DNA from: Pseudomonadota bacterium
GTDB lineage: Bacteria; Pseudomonadota; Alphaproteobacteria; Acetobacterales; Acetobacteraceae
Assembly: GCA_021784255.1 (NCBI GenBank)
Contig: JAJXSZ010000029.1
Location: 1 to 17,370, forward strand
Length of the DNA stretch: 17,370 nucleotides
Reading direction: 5' to 3'
This document shows, piece after piece, positions 1-9,074 of the stretch. How positions within the stretch are numbered: position 1 is the stretch's first letter; every line of letters begins with the position of its first letter. Below the pieces are notes generated by a model. The model saw only the letters and a program-made list of their open reading frames with translations. It ran no database searches and was not told where the DNA came from. The position numbers and the translations under genes are program-made.

Positions 1-859
1 GCATCGGCGGCGGCGGTCCCACGACGGCGGTCGTGCTCAGCGCCGCCACACGCGCACCATCGACCAGCGTGAACGTGAGCTGCTTGCCCGCAAGCGCTGC
101 GACCCTGGCGCCCGCAGCCGGCAGGCGCACCAGCGCCACATGCCCGGAGTCGGCGACGGCGACCGTGGGCGGGACTGGTGAGCCGGCGCCGTCGAGGAAC
201 AGGTCGGGCGCGATGAAGCGCCTCGCCGAGGTGAGCCGCAGCGACAGCAGCGCGCCGCTACCCTTGGTGAGGGGCGAAACCGTCGCGCGCTCGATACGGA
301 TTCCGGCCGCCGCCGCGGGCACGCGCGCCTGGGCGGCGGCGATCAGCGCTGCCTGCCTGCCCGGCGTGGCAAGGCCCGCCGGCAGGTCGAGCGTGAGACT
401 GGCATGGATCGGCACGCAGACCGCCTGGCAGGAGGCATAGTCGAGCTCCGCGTGCAGGTGCAGCGCCTGGCCGGGATCCGCGAGGGTCACGGCGACCGGC
501 AGTACCACCCCATCGTCGTAGCCCAGCGTGAACAGACCCGCGAGCGGCGGCAGTCGCGTCGGTGCCGGAAACGTCACCCGCGCCGCGCGGAGATTCCGCG
601 AACCCTTCCAGGAGACCGTCGGCGGAATGCCGGCGTCGCCCGGCGTCCTCCAGTAAGTGTGCCATCCCCTCGGCAGGCGGATCTCGATCGCGGCATCGAC
701 GGTCGCGGCGGACCCCGTGGCCTCCGTCGCGACGATGAGCCGTGCGGCGCCCTTCGGCTGCCGGTCCCAGGCCCCGGCGGCCGCTTGCGCGACCCCCGCC
801 AGCGCCGCCAGCAACGCGAGGGCAAGGACCGGCACGGGAAGGAGACGCATAAACCGCAT
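1..859 (-). CDS. DsbD/ScsB-like thiol-disulfide interchange protein, N-terminal part (partial)
   Basis: The frame runs off the left edge, so only about 286 N-terminal residues are visible. Residues 1-26 form a signal peptide: a basic start, a hydrophobic run rich in Leu and Ala, and an AQA cleavage site. An immunoglobulin-like periplasmic domain follows, of the kind found at the N-terminus of DsbD and ScsB proteins. It shows GWHTYWRTPGDAGIPP near residues 65-80 and YASCQAVCVP near 141-150, whose two cysteines (about C144 and C148) are the expected disulfide-exchange pair. In the family this domain passes electrons delivered by a membrane domain to periplasmic partners; here the membrane and thioredoxin parts would lie beyond the edge. 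Two starts are possible, at 859 and at 850. The AAGGGG run lies 2 bases before the first and about 10 before the second, so 850 may be the true one. It is 30 bases downstream of prpC on the same strand, probably co-transcribed. The family call is good; whether the full gene is DsbD or ScsB cannot be seen. Confidence 0.8.
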   Translation of the reverse strand, partial: MRFMRLLPVPVLALALLAALAGVAQAAAGAWDRQPKGAARLIVATEATGSAATVDAAIEIRLPRGWHTYWRTPGDAGIPPTVSWKGSRNLRAARVTFPAPTRLPPLAGLFTLGYDDGVVLPVAVTLADPGQALHLHAELDYASCQAVCVPIHASLTLDLPAGLATPGRQAALIAAAQARVPAAAAGIRIERATVSPLTKGSGALLSLRLTSARRFIAPDLFLDGAGSPVPPTVAVADSGHVALVRLPAAGARVAALAGKQLTFTLVDGARVAALSTTAVVGPPPPM

Positions 860-869
860 GCCCCTTAAA

Positions 870-888
870 CGGCGGACGCCACCCGCCG
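870..888 (-). terminator. Weak hairpin after prpC
   Basis: A 6-bp GC stem (CGGCGG pairing with CCGCCG around a 7-base loop) lies directly after the prpC stop. Read on the minus strand it is followed by TTTAA. It also abuts the ribosome binding site of the next gene, so it is at best a partial terminator or an mRNA-stability stem. Confidence 0.3.
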
Positions 889-889
889 G

Positions 890-2041
890 TTACGCCCGGT
901 GCTCGATCGGCACGAACACCCGGTTCTCCGGACCGGTGTAGTTCGCGGTCGGGCGGATGATCTTGCCGTCGATGCGCTGCTCGATGACGTGCGCGGCCCA
1001 GCCGCTGGTACGGGCGATGACGAAGAGCGGCGTGAACATCGCTGTCGGCACGCCCATCATGTGGTACGAGACGGCGCTGTACCAGTCGAGGTTCGCGAAC
1101 ATCTTCTTGGTGTCCGCCATCACCGCCTCGATGCGCTCGGCGATCGCGAACATCTTCGTCGACCCGGCTTCCTCGGAGAGCCGCCTGGCCACGCCCTTGA
1201 TCACGATGTTGCGGGGATCGGCGATGGTATAGACAGGATGGCCGAAGCCGATGACGACTTCCTTGGCGGCGACGCGCGCGCGGATATCGGCCTCGGCCTC
1301 GTCGGCGGTGGCGTAGCGCTTCTGCACCTCGAACGAGACCTCGTTGGCGCCACCGTGCTTGGGCCCCCGCAGCGCCGCGATGCCGCCGGTGATCGCGGAA
1401 TACATGTCCGAGCCCGTGCCGGCGACGACGCGACAGGCGAAGGTCGAGGCGTTGAACTCGTGTTCGGCATAGAGGTTGAGGGAGGTGTGCATGGCGCGAA
1501 CCCACGAAGCGCGCGGCGCCTTGCCGTGCAGCAGGTGCAGGAAATGCCCGCCGACGGTGTCGTCGTCGGTCTCGACCTCGATCCGCCTGCCGTGATGCGA
1601 CCAGTGGTACCAGATCAGCAGCATCGAGCCGAGCGAGGCCATGAGCCGGTCGGCGATGTCGCGCGCGCCGGGAGCGGCATGGTCATGCGCCTCGGGCAGG
1701 ATGCAGCCGAGCGCCGAGACGCCGGTGCGCATCACGTCCATCGGGTGCGAGGCAGCCGGAAGCTGTTCCAGCACCGCGCGCACCGCGGCGGGGACGCCTC
1801 GCAGCGCCTTCAACCTGGCGTTGTAGGCAGCGAGTTCCGCACGGTTGGGAAAGCTGGCGTGGACCAGCAGATGGGCGATCTCCTCGAAGGTGCAGACATC
1901 GGCGACATCGAGAATGTCGTAGCCGCGGTAATGCAGGTCATTGCCGGAACGCCCGACCGTGCACAATTCGGTGTTGCCGGCGGCAATACCGGAGAGGGCG
2001 ACGGACTTCTTGGGCTTGTTGACGGGAACGGTCTCGTTCAT
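890..2041 (-). CDS. prpC: 2-methylcitrate synthase (citrate synthase family)
   Basis: This enzyme condenses propionyl-CoA with oxaloacetate to 2-methylcitrate, the entry step of the methylcitrate cycle for propionate, odd-chain fatty acids and branched amino acids. It acts in the cytosol. The 383-residue protein is colinear, from memory, with enterobacterial PrpC over nearly its whole length. It has the PrpC-type N-terminus KPKKSVALSG (residues 9-18) and SGNDLHYRGYDI, and the citrate synthase active-site elements HEFNAST (H194), GPKHGGAN (H229), GFGHPVY (H268) and NLDW (D319), all intact. The start at 2041 is chosen because GAGGAG lies just upstream on the minus strand and homologues begin here; the open frame extends farther upstream without support. 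The other prp genes (prpB, prpD or acnD) are not in the window, so the cycle must be completed from elsewhere. A citrate synthase with relaxed specificity cannot be excluded, but the match to PrpC is much closer than to GltA. Confidence 0.93.
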   Translation of the reverse strand: MNETVPVNKPKKSVALSGIAAGNTELCTVGRSGNDLHYRGYDILDVADVCTFEEIAHLLVHASFPNRAELAAYNARLKALRGVPAAVRAVLEQLPAASHPMDVMRTGVSALGCILPEAHDHAAPGARDIADRLMASLGSMLLIWYHWSHHGRRIEVETDDDTVGGHFLHLLHGKAPRASWVRAMHTSLNLYAEHEFNASTFACRVVAGTGSDMYSAITGGIAALRGPKHGGANEVSFEVQKRYATADEAEADIRARVAAKEVVIGFGHPVYTIADPRNIVIKGVARRLSEEAGSTKMFAIAERIEAVMADTKKMFANLDWYSAVSYHMMGVPTAMFTPLFVIARTSGWAAHVIEQRIDGKIIRPTANYTGPENRVFVPIEHRA

Positions 2042-2162
2042 GCGGCTGCTCCTCGGTTCGACTCCGGCTCCTACCCCCAGCCGCGCCCGTTGGCGAGGGG
2101 TTGCCCGGTCCGCGGGACATGGGCAGGCTGCGCGCCAAATCAACGAGATGGACGGAATCCTG

Positions 2163-3338
2163 ATGAATACGGAGCTGCTCGACGACCTGCGCGGCGACCT
2201 CGCGGAACTGACCGCGATCCGCCGCGACATCCACGCTCACCCCGAGATGGGGATGGAAGAGGTGCGAACCTCGGCCCTGGTGGCGGAAAAGCTGCGTGGC
2301 TGGGGGATCGAGGTCACGACGGGCATAGGCAGGACGGGCGTCGTCGGCACGCTGCGCGGCAGCCGGCCAGGCCAGCACACGATCGGCCTGCGCGCGGACA
2401 TGGATGCGCTGGCGATCCACGAAACGACGGGCAAGCCCTATGCCTCGACGAACGAGGGCACGATGCATGCCTGCGGCCACGACGGGCACACGACAATGCT
2501 GCTCGGCGCCGCGAAGTATCTCGCGGCCCACCGGGATTTCGCCGGCACCGTGAACTTCGTCTTCCAACCCGCCGAGGAAGGCCGCGGCGGCGCGGAGGCG
2601 ATGCTGGCCGACCGGTTGTTCGAGCGTTTTCCCTGCGATTCCGTCTGGGGCATGCATTGCTGGCCGGGCATGCCGGTGGGCCAGTTCGCACTGCGCAAGG
2701 GGCCGATGCTGGCCGGCGGCGGCGGCTGGCGCGTCGTGTTTCGCGGCAATGGCGGGCATGGCGGGGCGGCGGCGCATCTCGCTGCCGACCTCAGCGTCGC
2801 CCAGGCGCAGTTCATCCTTGGGCTGCAGACGGTCGTCTCGCGCAGCGTCGCCTCCTACGACACGGCGGTGGTCTCGGTGGGAGCCATCCATGGCGGCTCG
2901 ATGGACAGCATCAACGTGATGCCGGCGGAAATCGGGATCGGTGGCACGGCCCGGTTCTTCAGCAAGGAGGTCCGCGACCTGATCGAGCACCGCATGCGCG
3001 AACTCGCGGAGCTGTCGGCCAGGATGGTGGGGGCGACGGCGGCGGTGACGTGCGACTGGGGCTTCACGCCCCTGGTCAATCACGACGCCGAAACGGACAC
3101 CGCGACCGAGGTCGCCCGCTCCGTCGCCGGGGGCGACACGGTGCAGCCGATGCGGCCTTCGACCGGCGGCGAGGATTTTGCCTTCATGCTGGAACAACGG
3201 CCGGGCGCGTTCATCATGCTCGGCAACGGCCCCGGCTCGGGCGTGCACACACCCACCTTCGATTTCAACGACGAGGCGATTCCCTATGGCGTGGGCTACT
3301 GGGTGAGCCTGGTGCGCAGGGAACTGGGCGCCGCATAA
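2163..3338 (+). CDS. M20 family metallo-amidohydrolase (hippurate / N-acyl-amino-acid hydrolase type)
   Basis: A 391-residue cytosolic zinc peptidase-like enzyme of the M20D type, which hydrolyses amide bonds of N-acyl amino acids (hippurate, N-acetyl amino acids, auxin conjugates). Visible motifs are RRDIHAHPE (20-28), GLRADMDAL (75-83), HACGHDGHT (102-110; C104 and H106 are metal ligands), FQPAEEG (134-140; the glutamates supply the catalytic base and a ligand), GMHCWPG (H165) and VHTPTFDFND (H362, last metal ligand). All are intact and the length is normal. The start at 2163 has GGACGGA at a good distance; an in-frame ATG at 2148 (five residues longer) has a poorer upstream site. It is divergent from prpC and stands alone on its strand, ending at a strong hairpin. 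Substrate cannot be read from sequence; hippurate is attractive because of the benzoyl-CoA operon 6 kb away, but that is inference. Confidence 0.88.
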   Translation: MNTELLDDLRGDLAELTAIRRDIHAHPEMGMEEVRTSALVAEKLRGWGIEVTTGIGRTGVVGTLRGSRPGQHTIGLRADMDALAIHETTGKPYASTNEGTMHACGHDGHTTMLLGAAKYLAAHRDFAGTVNFVFQPAEEGRGGAEAMLADRLFERFPCDSVWGMHCWPGMPVGQFALRKGPMLAGGGGWRVVFRGNGGHGGAAAHLAADLSVAQAQFILGLQTVVSRSVASYDTAVVSVGAIHGGSMDSINVMPAEIGIGGTARFFSKEVRDLIEHRMRELAELSARMVGATAAVTCDWGFTPLVNHDAETDTATEVARSVAGGDTVQPMRPSTGGEDFAFMLEQRPGAFIMLGNGPGSGVHTPTFDFNDEAIPYGVGYWVSLVRRELGAA

Positions 3339-3342
3339 GTGC

Positions 3343-3377
3343 GGCACCGGTCGCGCCGGTGCGGCGCGACCGGTGCC
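3343..3377. terminator. 15-bp perfect hairpin, likely bidirectional terminator
   Basis: The arms GGCACCGGTCGCGCC (3343-3357) and GGCGCGACCGGTGCC (3363-3377) are perfect inverse complements around the 5-base loop GGTGC. The hairpin lies 4 bases after the amidohydrolase stop and 10 bases from the stop of the convergent VOC gene, where a shared terminator is expected. There is no T-run on either side, so it may rely on the stem alone or act as an mRNA end-protecting stem. Confidence 0.7.
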
Positions 3378-3387
3378 AGCCCCTGGT

Positions 3388-3765
3388 TCAGAGGCGCTTG
3401 ACGACGCAGAGCTTGTTGCCGTCGGGGTCGCGCAGATAGGCGAGGTAGAGCTGGCCCGCCGCCCCCTGGCGAATGCCCGGCGGATCCTCGATCGACGTGC
3501 CGCCATGCGCCACCCCGGCCGCGTGCCAGGCATTTGCCTGCTCGGGGCTGTCCACCGCAAAGCCGATCGTGCCGCCATTGGCGTGCGTCGCTGGCTTACC
3601 GTCGATCGGCCGGGTGACCATGAACCGCCCGCCGCTGTGGGCGTAGATCAGACGCCCCTTGGCGTCGGTCGTCGCCGGCTGGGCACCGAGCGCCACGAAG
3701 ACCGCGTCATAGAATTTCCGTGAGCGCTCGATATCGTTACTGCCGACCATGATGTGGCTGAACAT
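3388..3765 (-). CDS. VOC family protein (glyoxalase/bleomycin-resistance fold)
   Basis: A 125-residue single-module vicinal-oxygen-chelate protein. The N-terminal MFSHIMVGSNDIERSRKFYD, the central NGGTIGFAV and the C-terminal YLRDPDGNKLCVVKR are the usual beta-alpha-beta landmarks of small VOC proteins. H4 and a C-terminal acidic position are candidate metal ligands. These proteins act as lyases, dioxygenases, isomerases or sequestering proteins; nothing here fixes the activity. The start at 3765 is where family members begin, and GGGGGAG lies upstream; the frame stays open farther upstream without homology. It is convergent with the amidohydrolase and divergent from the ABC transporter operon, 160 bases away. 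I see no convincing promoter pair in that gap. Confidence 0.85.
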   Translation of the reverse strand: MFSHIMVGSNDIERSRKFYDAVFVALGAQPATTDAKGRLIYAHSGGRFMVTRPIDGKPATHANGGTIGFAVDSPEQANAWHAAGVAHGGTSIEDPPGIRQGAAGQLYLAYLRDPDGNKLCVVKRL

Positions 3766-3910
3766 GCCGCGCGTTCTCCCCCCGACTGATCCGGCGGCCG
3801 ATTCCGCCTGGCCGCAAGCCAGCACGGATCGCCGTGTTTGCAAAGCCGGGCCGGCGGCATGGCTGGGACGGCTTGAATCTTGCCGGGCGACCGACGCAGA
3901 TAGGCTCCCC

Positions 3911-3917
3911 TGAGGGA
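3911..3917 (+). promoter_or_regulatory. Ribosome binding site deciding the TTG start of the ABC ATPase
   Basis: TGAGGGA lies 8 bases before the TTG at 3926. No ATG or GTG is placed before the conserved N-terminal beta strand with a comparable site, so TTG is taken as the start. Confidence 0.5.
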
Positions 3918-3925
3918 CGCCGACC

Positions 3926-5462
<1,537 letters not shown>

Positions 5463-5473
<11 letters not shown>

Positions 5474-6548
5474 GAAGCGCGAGGCACCGTCGGCGGCGAT
5501 GCTGTGGGTGGCGCCGCTGCTGGCCGCCGCGACCAGCGTCGTGCTCACCGGCCTTCTCTTCACGGCGCTGCGGGTCAACCCGTTCGCGGCGCTGCGCCTG
5601 CTCTACCTGGCGCCGCTCGCGAGTGCGAACGGCGTCGCCGAGCTCGCCCTGAAAATGACGCCGCTGCTGCTGTGCGCACTCGGCATCGCCATCGGCGTGC
5701 GCGCCAACGTCTGGAACATCGGCGCCGAGGGCCAGTTCACCATGGGCGCCGTCGCCGGTGGCGGCATCGCGCTGGCGCTCGGTCCGGCCGGCGGCTGGTA
5801 CGTGCTGCCGCTGGTGCTGGCGGCGGGCATCGCGGGTGGAATGGCATGGGCGGCAATTCCCGCCGCGCTGCGCATCGGCGCGAACGCGCACGAAATCCTG
5901 ACCACGCTGATGCTGAACTATGTCGCCCAGGACATCCTGAGCTGGCTGGTTCACGGGCCGTGGCGGGATCCGCAGGGGTTCAACTTCCCCCAGTCGAGGA
6001 CCTTCGCCGATGCCGCGACCCTGCCGACGCTCTGGGGCACGCGGCTGACGCCGATCTTCTTCGTCGCCATGCTGGCCGCGCCCTGCGCCTGGCTGCTGCT
6101 GCAACACACCACCGCCGGCTACCGGCTGCGGGTCGCGGGACTGGCACCGGCGGCGGCGCGCTATGCGGGATTTTCGGCGCGCGGCACGGTGTGGCTGTCG
6201 CTGCTGATCGCGGGCGGGCTCGCCGGGCTCGCCGGGATAGCCGAGGTGGCGGGACCGATCGGGCAACTGATGCCCACGATCTCGCCGGGCTATGGCTATG
6301 CCGCGATCATCGTCGCGTTCCTCGGGCGGCTCGAGCCGTTCGGCATCGTCGTCGCCTCCGCGCTGATGGCGCTGCTCTATCTCGGCGCCGACGGGCTGCA
6401 GATGCATCTGCAGCTGCCGCTCTCGCTCACCGGCACGCTGCAGGGAATGCTGCTGTTCCTCCTGCTCGCCGCCGATGTTCTGGTGGCGAACCGGGTGGTA
6501 TGGCGGCGGGCACCGGCGGCAGCGCACGCGCCGGGAAGCATGCGGTGA
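5463..6548 (+). CDS. BMP-type ABC importer, permease subunit 1
   Basis: A 361-residue inner-membrane protein of the BPD_transp_2 family (YufP/NupP type). Hydrophobic segments begin at residues 13-36 and continue through most of the protein, about eight to nine in all. NIGAEGQ (85-91) and NAHEILTTLMLNYVA (141-155) are hallmarks of the first permease of BMP transporters; the latter is the segment thought to contact the ATPase. The ATG at 5463 lies inside the end of the ATPase gene, so start and operon membership are firm. The usual partner is a second, shorter permease, which follows after 56 bases. Confidence 0.9.
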
Positions 6549-6604
6549 AGGTGCAGCGGGCGCTGTGACAACGTGGCCAGGTTTCGTGCTTGCGACAGGA
6601 CGGC

Positions 6605-7534
6605 ATGGCTGAGGCGGTGCTGATCCTCTCGATCGTGGTTGCCACGCTGCGCGCGGCGACACCCCTGCTGCTCGCCGGCCTCGGCGAGCTGGTGGCAGAG
6701 CGCTCCGGCGTGCTGAATCTCGGCGTCGAGGGGATGATGCTGATGGGCGCGGCCGCGGGTTTCGCGGTGCGGGCCCTGTCGGGCAGCGCGGCGCTGGGTC
6801 TGCTGGCCGCGATTCTGGCCGGCATCGCGATGGCGGCGCTGTTCGCACTGCTGACGCTGCGGCTGCTCGCCAACCAGGTGGCGACGGGCCTCGCCCTGAC
6901 GATTTTCGGCATCGGGCTGTCGGCACTGACCGGCCTGCCCTGGGCAGGGGTGCCGGCACCAGGCCTCGCCGCGACGATCTGGCCGGGCCTGGCGCACGCG
7001 CCACCGGCGCTGCAGCAGGTGCTGCTGCTCGATCCGCTGGTCTGGATCGCGTTCGCGGGTGTGTTCGCGGTCGACTGGTTCCTGCGCAGGAGCCGTGCCG
7101 GCCTCGCCCTGCGCGCGGTGGGCGAAAGCGCGGAAGTGGCGCACGCGCTGGGCACGAGCGTGCTTCGCATCCGCCTGGCCGCGGTGCTGTTCGGCGGCGC
7201 CATGGCTGGGCTCGCGGGGGCGGACCTCTCGCTCGCCTACACCCCGATGTGGGCGGAGAACATGACCGCGGGGCGCGGCTGGATTGCGCTCGCCCTGGTG
7301 GTGTTCGCCACCTGGAAGCCATGGCGCCTGGCCGCCGGCGCGCTGCTGTTCGGCTTCGTCACCATCGCGCAATTCCAGGCCGAGGCCTTCGGCCTGTCGC
7401 TGTCGCCGGATCTTCTCTCCACCCTGCCCTATCTTGCCACCATCGTCGTGCTGGTCCTGATTTCGCGCGACGCGACTCGGCTGCGGCTGGCAGCACCCGC
7501 CGCACTCGGCAAACCCTTCCGTCCCACGGATTAG
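6605..7534 (+). CDS. BMP-type ABC importer, permease subunit 2
   Basis: A 309-residue membrane protein of the BPD_transp_2 family (YufQ/NupQ type). It has about eight hydrophobic segments and the subunit-2 signature ERSGVLNLGVEGMMLMGA (32-49), followed by NQVATGLALTIFGIGLSALT (90-109). The start at 6605 has AGGA upstream; an in-frame TTG at 6590 would add only a short hydrophilic stretch. It ends with TAG immediately before the ATG cluster of the binding-protein gene, so the two are certainly one transcript. It would form the heterodimeric channel with subunit 1. Confidence 0.9.
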   Translation: MAEAVLILSIVVATLRAATPLLLAGLGELVAERSGVLNLGVEGMMLMGAAAGFAVRALSGSAALGLLAAILAGIAMAALFALLTLRLLANQVATGLALTIFGIGLSALTGLPWAGVPAPGLAATIWPGLAHAPPALQQVLLLDPLVWIAFAGVFAVDWFLRRSRAGLALRAVGESAEVAHALGTSVLRIRLAAVLFGGAMAGLAGADLSLAYTPMWAENMTAGRGWIALALVVFATWKPWRLAAGALLFGFVTIAQFQAEAFGLSLSPDLLSTLPYLATIVVLVLISRDATRLRLAAPAALGKPFRPTD

Positions 7535-7536
7535 AT

Positions 7537-7540
7537 GGAG
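7537..7540 (+). promoter_or_regulatory. Ribosome binding site favouring the third ATG of the binding protein
   Basis: Three in-frame ATGs lie at 7535, 7541 and 7547. GGAG at 7537-7540 is correctly spaced (6 bases) only for the ATG at 7547, which also places the twin-arginine motif at the usual depth. Confidence 0.5.
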
Positions 7541-7546
7541 ATGAGC

Positions 7547-8623
7547 ATGACCAACCTGCCCCGCCGCAGCGTCCTCGCCGGCGCGCTCGCCACCCCGGCC
7601 TTGCTGACCCGCGCCGCCCGCGCTGCCGCCCCGCTCAAGATCGGCTTCGTCTACGTGGCGCCGATCGGCGACGCCGGCTGGACCTACCAGCACGAGCTGG
7701 GCCGGCGGGCGCTGCAGGCGAAGCTCGGCGACAAGGTGAAGACAAGCTATGTCGAGAACGTGAGCGAGGGGGCCGACGCCGAGCGCGTCATCCGGCAGAT
7801 GGCCGCCGACGGCAACGGTCTGATCTTCACCACCTCGTTCGGTTTCATGAACCCCACCATCAAGGTGGCGCACGCCTTCCCGAAGGCGAAGTTCGAGCAC
7901 TGCACGGGCTACAAGCGGGCGGCGAATGTCGCGACCTATTCCGCTCGCTTCTACCAGGGCCGCTTCCTCGCCGGCCTGGTCGCGGGCCACATGAGCAAGA
8001 GCGGCATCATCGGCTATGTCGCGGCCTTCCCGATCCCCGAGGTCGTGCAGGGCATCAACGCGACCCTGCTCGGCGCGCGCAAGGTCAATCCGAAGGCCAC
8101 GATCAAGGTCGTCTGGACCTCCTCCTGGTTCGATCCCGGCAAGGAGCGAGCGGCCGCGGACACGCTGATCAGCCAGGGCGCGGACGTGCTGACACACCAC
8201 ACCGACAGCCCCGCGGTCGTGCAGGCCGGCGAGGAAAAGGGCGTCTGGACGCTGGGCTACGACAGCGACATGTCCAAATACGGCCCCAAGACCTGCCTCA
8301 CGGCAACGACGATGATCTGGGATCAGTACTACATCAAGCGCGCCGGCATGGTGCTGGACGGCACCTGGAAGAGCACGGATACGTGGGGCGGCATCGGCGA
8401 CGGCATGATCAAGATGGCGCCGCTCAACAAGGCGGTACCGGCGGCCGTGGCGAAGGAGGTCGACATCGCGACGCGGGCCATCGCCTCCGGCCGGTTCAAG
8501 CCGTTCTTCGGCCCGGTGCTCAATCAGGCCGGCAAGGTGGCGATCCCCGCCGGGCAGGGCCTCACCGACAAGCAGATCCTGAGCATGAACTGGTTCGCGC
8601 AGGGTGTCGAAGGCAAGATCTGA
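7547..8623 (+). CDS. BMP family periplasmic substrate-binding protein (Tat-type signal)
   Basis: A 358-residue exported binding protein of the Bmp/PnrA family. The N-terminus has a twin-arginine-like signal: PRRSVLAG (residues 5-12), a short hydrophobic stretch, and ARA before mature AAPLKIGFVYV. Family landmarks are KIGFVYVAPIGDAGWTYQHE (31-50), GLIFTTSFGFMN, ATYSARFYQGRFLAGLVAGH, and GYDSDMSKYGPKTCLT. Known relatives bind purine nucleosides (PnrA) or other small molecules; some homologues sit in clusters for other compounds, so the substrate is open. The gene follows permease 2 with no gap, the usual arrangement for a complete importer except that the binding protein is last rather than first. 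A Tat signal suggests the protein may be folded before export; a Sec reading is also possible. Confidence 0.9.
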   Translation: MTNLPRRSVLAGALATPALLTRAARAAAPLKIGFVYVAPIGDAGWTYQHELGRRALQAKLGDKVKTSYVENVSEGADAERVIRQMAADGNGLIFTTSFGFMNPTIKVAHAFPKAKFEHCTGYKRAANVATYSARFYQGRFLAGLVAGHMSKSGIIGYVAAFPIPEVVQGINATLLGARKVNPKATIKVVWTSSWFDPGKERAAADTLISQGADVLTHHTDSPAVVQAGEEKGVWTLGYDSDMSKYGPKTCLTATTMIWDQYYIKRAGMVLDGTWKSTDTWGGIGDGMIKMAPLNKAVPAAVAKEVDIATRAIASGRFKPFFGPVLNQAGKVAIPAGQGLTDKQILSMNWFAQGVEGKI

Positions 8624-9059
8624 GATCAGGCTCGCGCAGGCGGCCGATCTCGGGCACGTGGTGGCGCTGACCAGTGCTGCCTACGCGATCCATCAGGGCC
8701 TGGCCCAGCCGCCGCTGCCGGTGAGCGAGGATTATGCGCCACGGATCGCGCGCGGCGAGGTGTGGCTCGCGGGCATGGACGGCCTGATCGTCCTCGAGAC
8801 GCACGCCGACCACCTGCTCATCTTCAGCGTGGCGGTGCGGCCGCAGGCGCACGGCACCGGCACCGGCCGCACGCTGATGGCCTTCGCCGAAGATCGCACC
8901 CGGGCGGTCGGCCTGACCGAGGTCAGGCTCTATACCAACGCCCTGTGGGAGAAAAACATTTCGCTCTACCAACGTCTCGGCTACCGGGAGACGGGGCGGC
9001 GCGACAACCCGGCGCGGCAGGGATGGACCCTCGTCGACATGGCGAAGAGCCTCGCCTGA
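8604..9059 (+). CDS. GNAT family N-acetyltransferase
   Basis: A 151-residue acetyl-CoA-dependent acyltransferase. The N-terminus IRLAQAADLGHVVALTSAAY (8-27) is the typical GNAT beta1-alpha1. The acetyl-CoA pyrophosphate loop is VRPQAHGTGTGRTLM (78-92), a Q-x-x-G-x-G form, and LYQRLGYRETGR (121-132) is the conserved C-terminal strand and helix. The GTG at 8604 overlaps the end of the binding-protein gene by 20 bases. It is the only good start before beta1, though its upstream site is poor, so translation is probably coupled. The acceptor (amine, peptide or small molecule) is unknown. Its position as last gene of the importer operon suggests that it may act on the imported compound, but unrelated cargo is equally possible. 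Confidence 0.82.
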   Translation: MSKARSEIRLAQAADLGHVVALTSAAYAIHQGLAQPPLPVSEDYAPRIARGEVWLAGMDGLIVLETHADHLLIFSVAVRPQAHGTGTGRTLMAFAEDRTRAVGLTEVRLYTNALWEKNISLYQRLGYRETGRRDNPARQGWTLVDMAKSLA

Positions 9060-9074
9060 TCAGGCGAGCTTCGC
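9042..9074. terminator. Palindrome spanning two convergent stop codons
   Basis: CTCGCCTGA (9051-9059) and TCAGGCGAG (9060-9068) form a perfect 18-base palindrome whose centre is the join between the plus-strand TGA and the minus-strand TGA. Outside it GCGAAG (9042-9047) pairs with CTTCGC (9069-9074) across a 3-base bulge. As RNA it folds on either strand, so it can serve both operons. No T-run follows, so it is a candidate rather than a textbook terminator. Confidence 0.6.

Noticed and set aside
2042..2162. Divergent promoter region between prpC and the amidohydrolase
   Set aside because: Promoters must lie here or nearby, but no hexamer pair stood out. Naming one would be a guess.
899..3439. 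Very long open frame on the plus strand opposite prpC and overlapping the amidohydrolase
   Set aside because: Arg/Gly/Asp-rich, low-complexity translation with no family features. It is a consequence of high GC third positions in the real genes, which carry intact motifs.
3766..3925. Promoter for the ABC operon, TTGAAT followed by GATAGG
   Set aside because: The spacing is about 19 bases and the -10 match is poor, so I did not list it as a feature.
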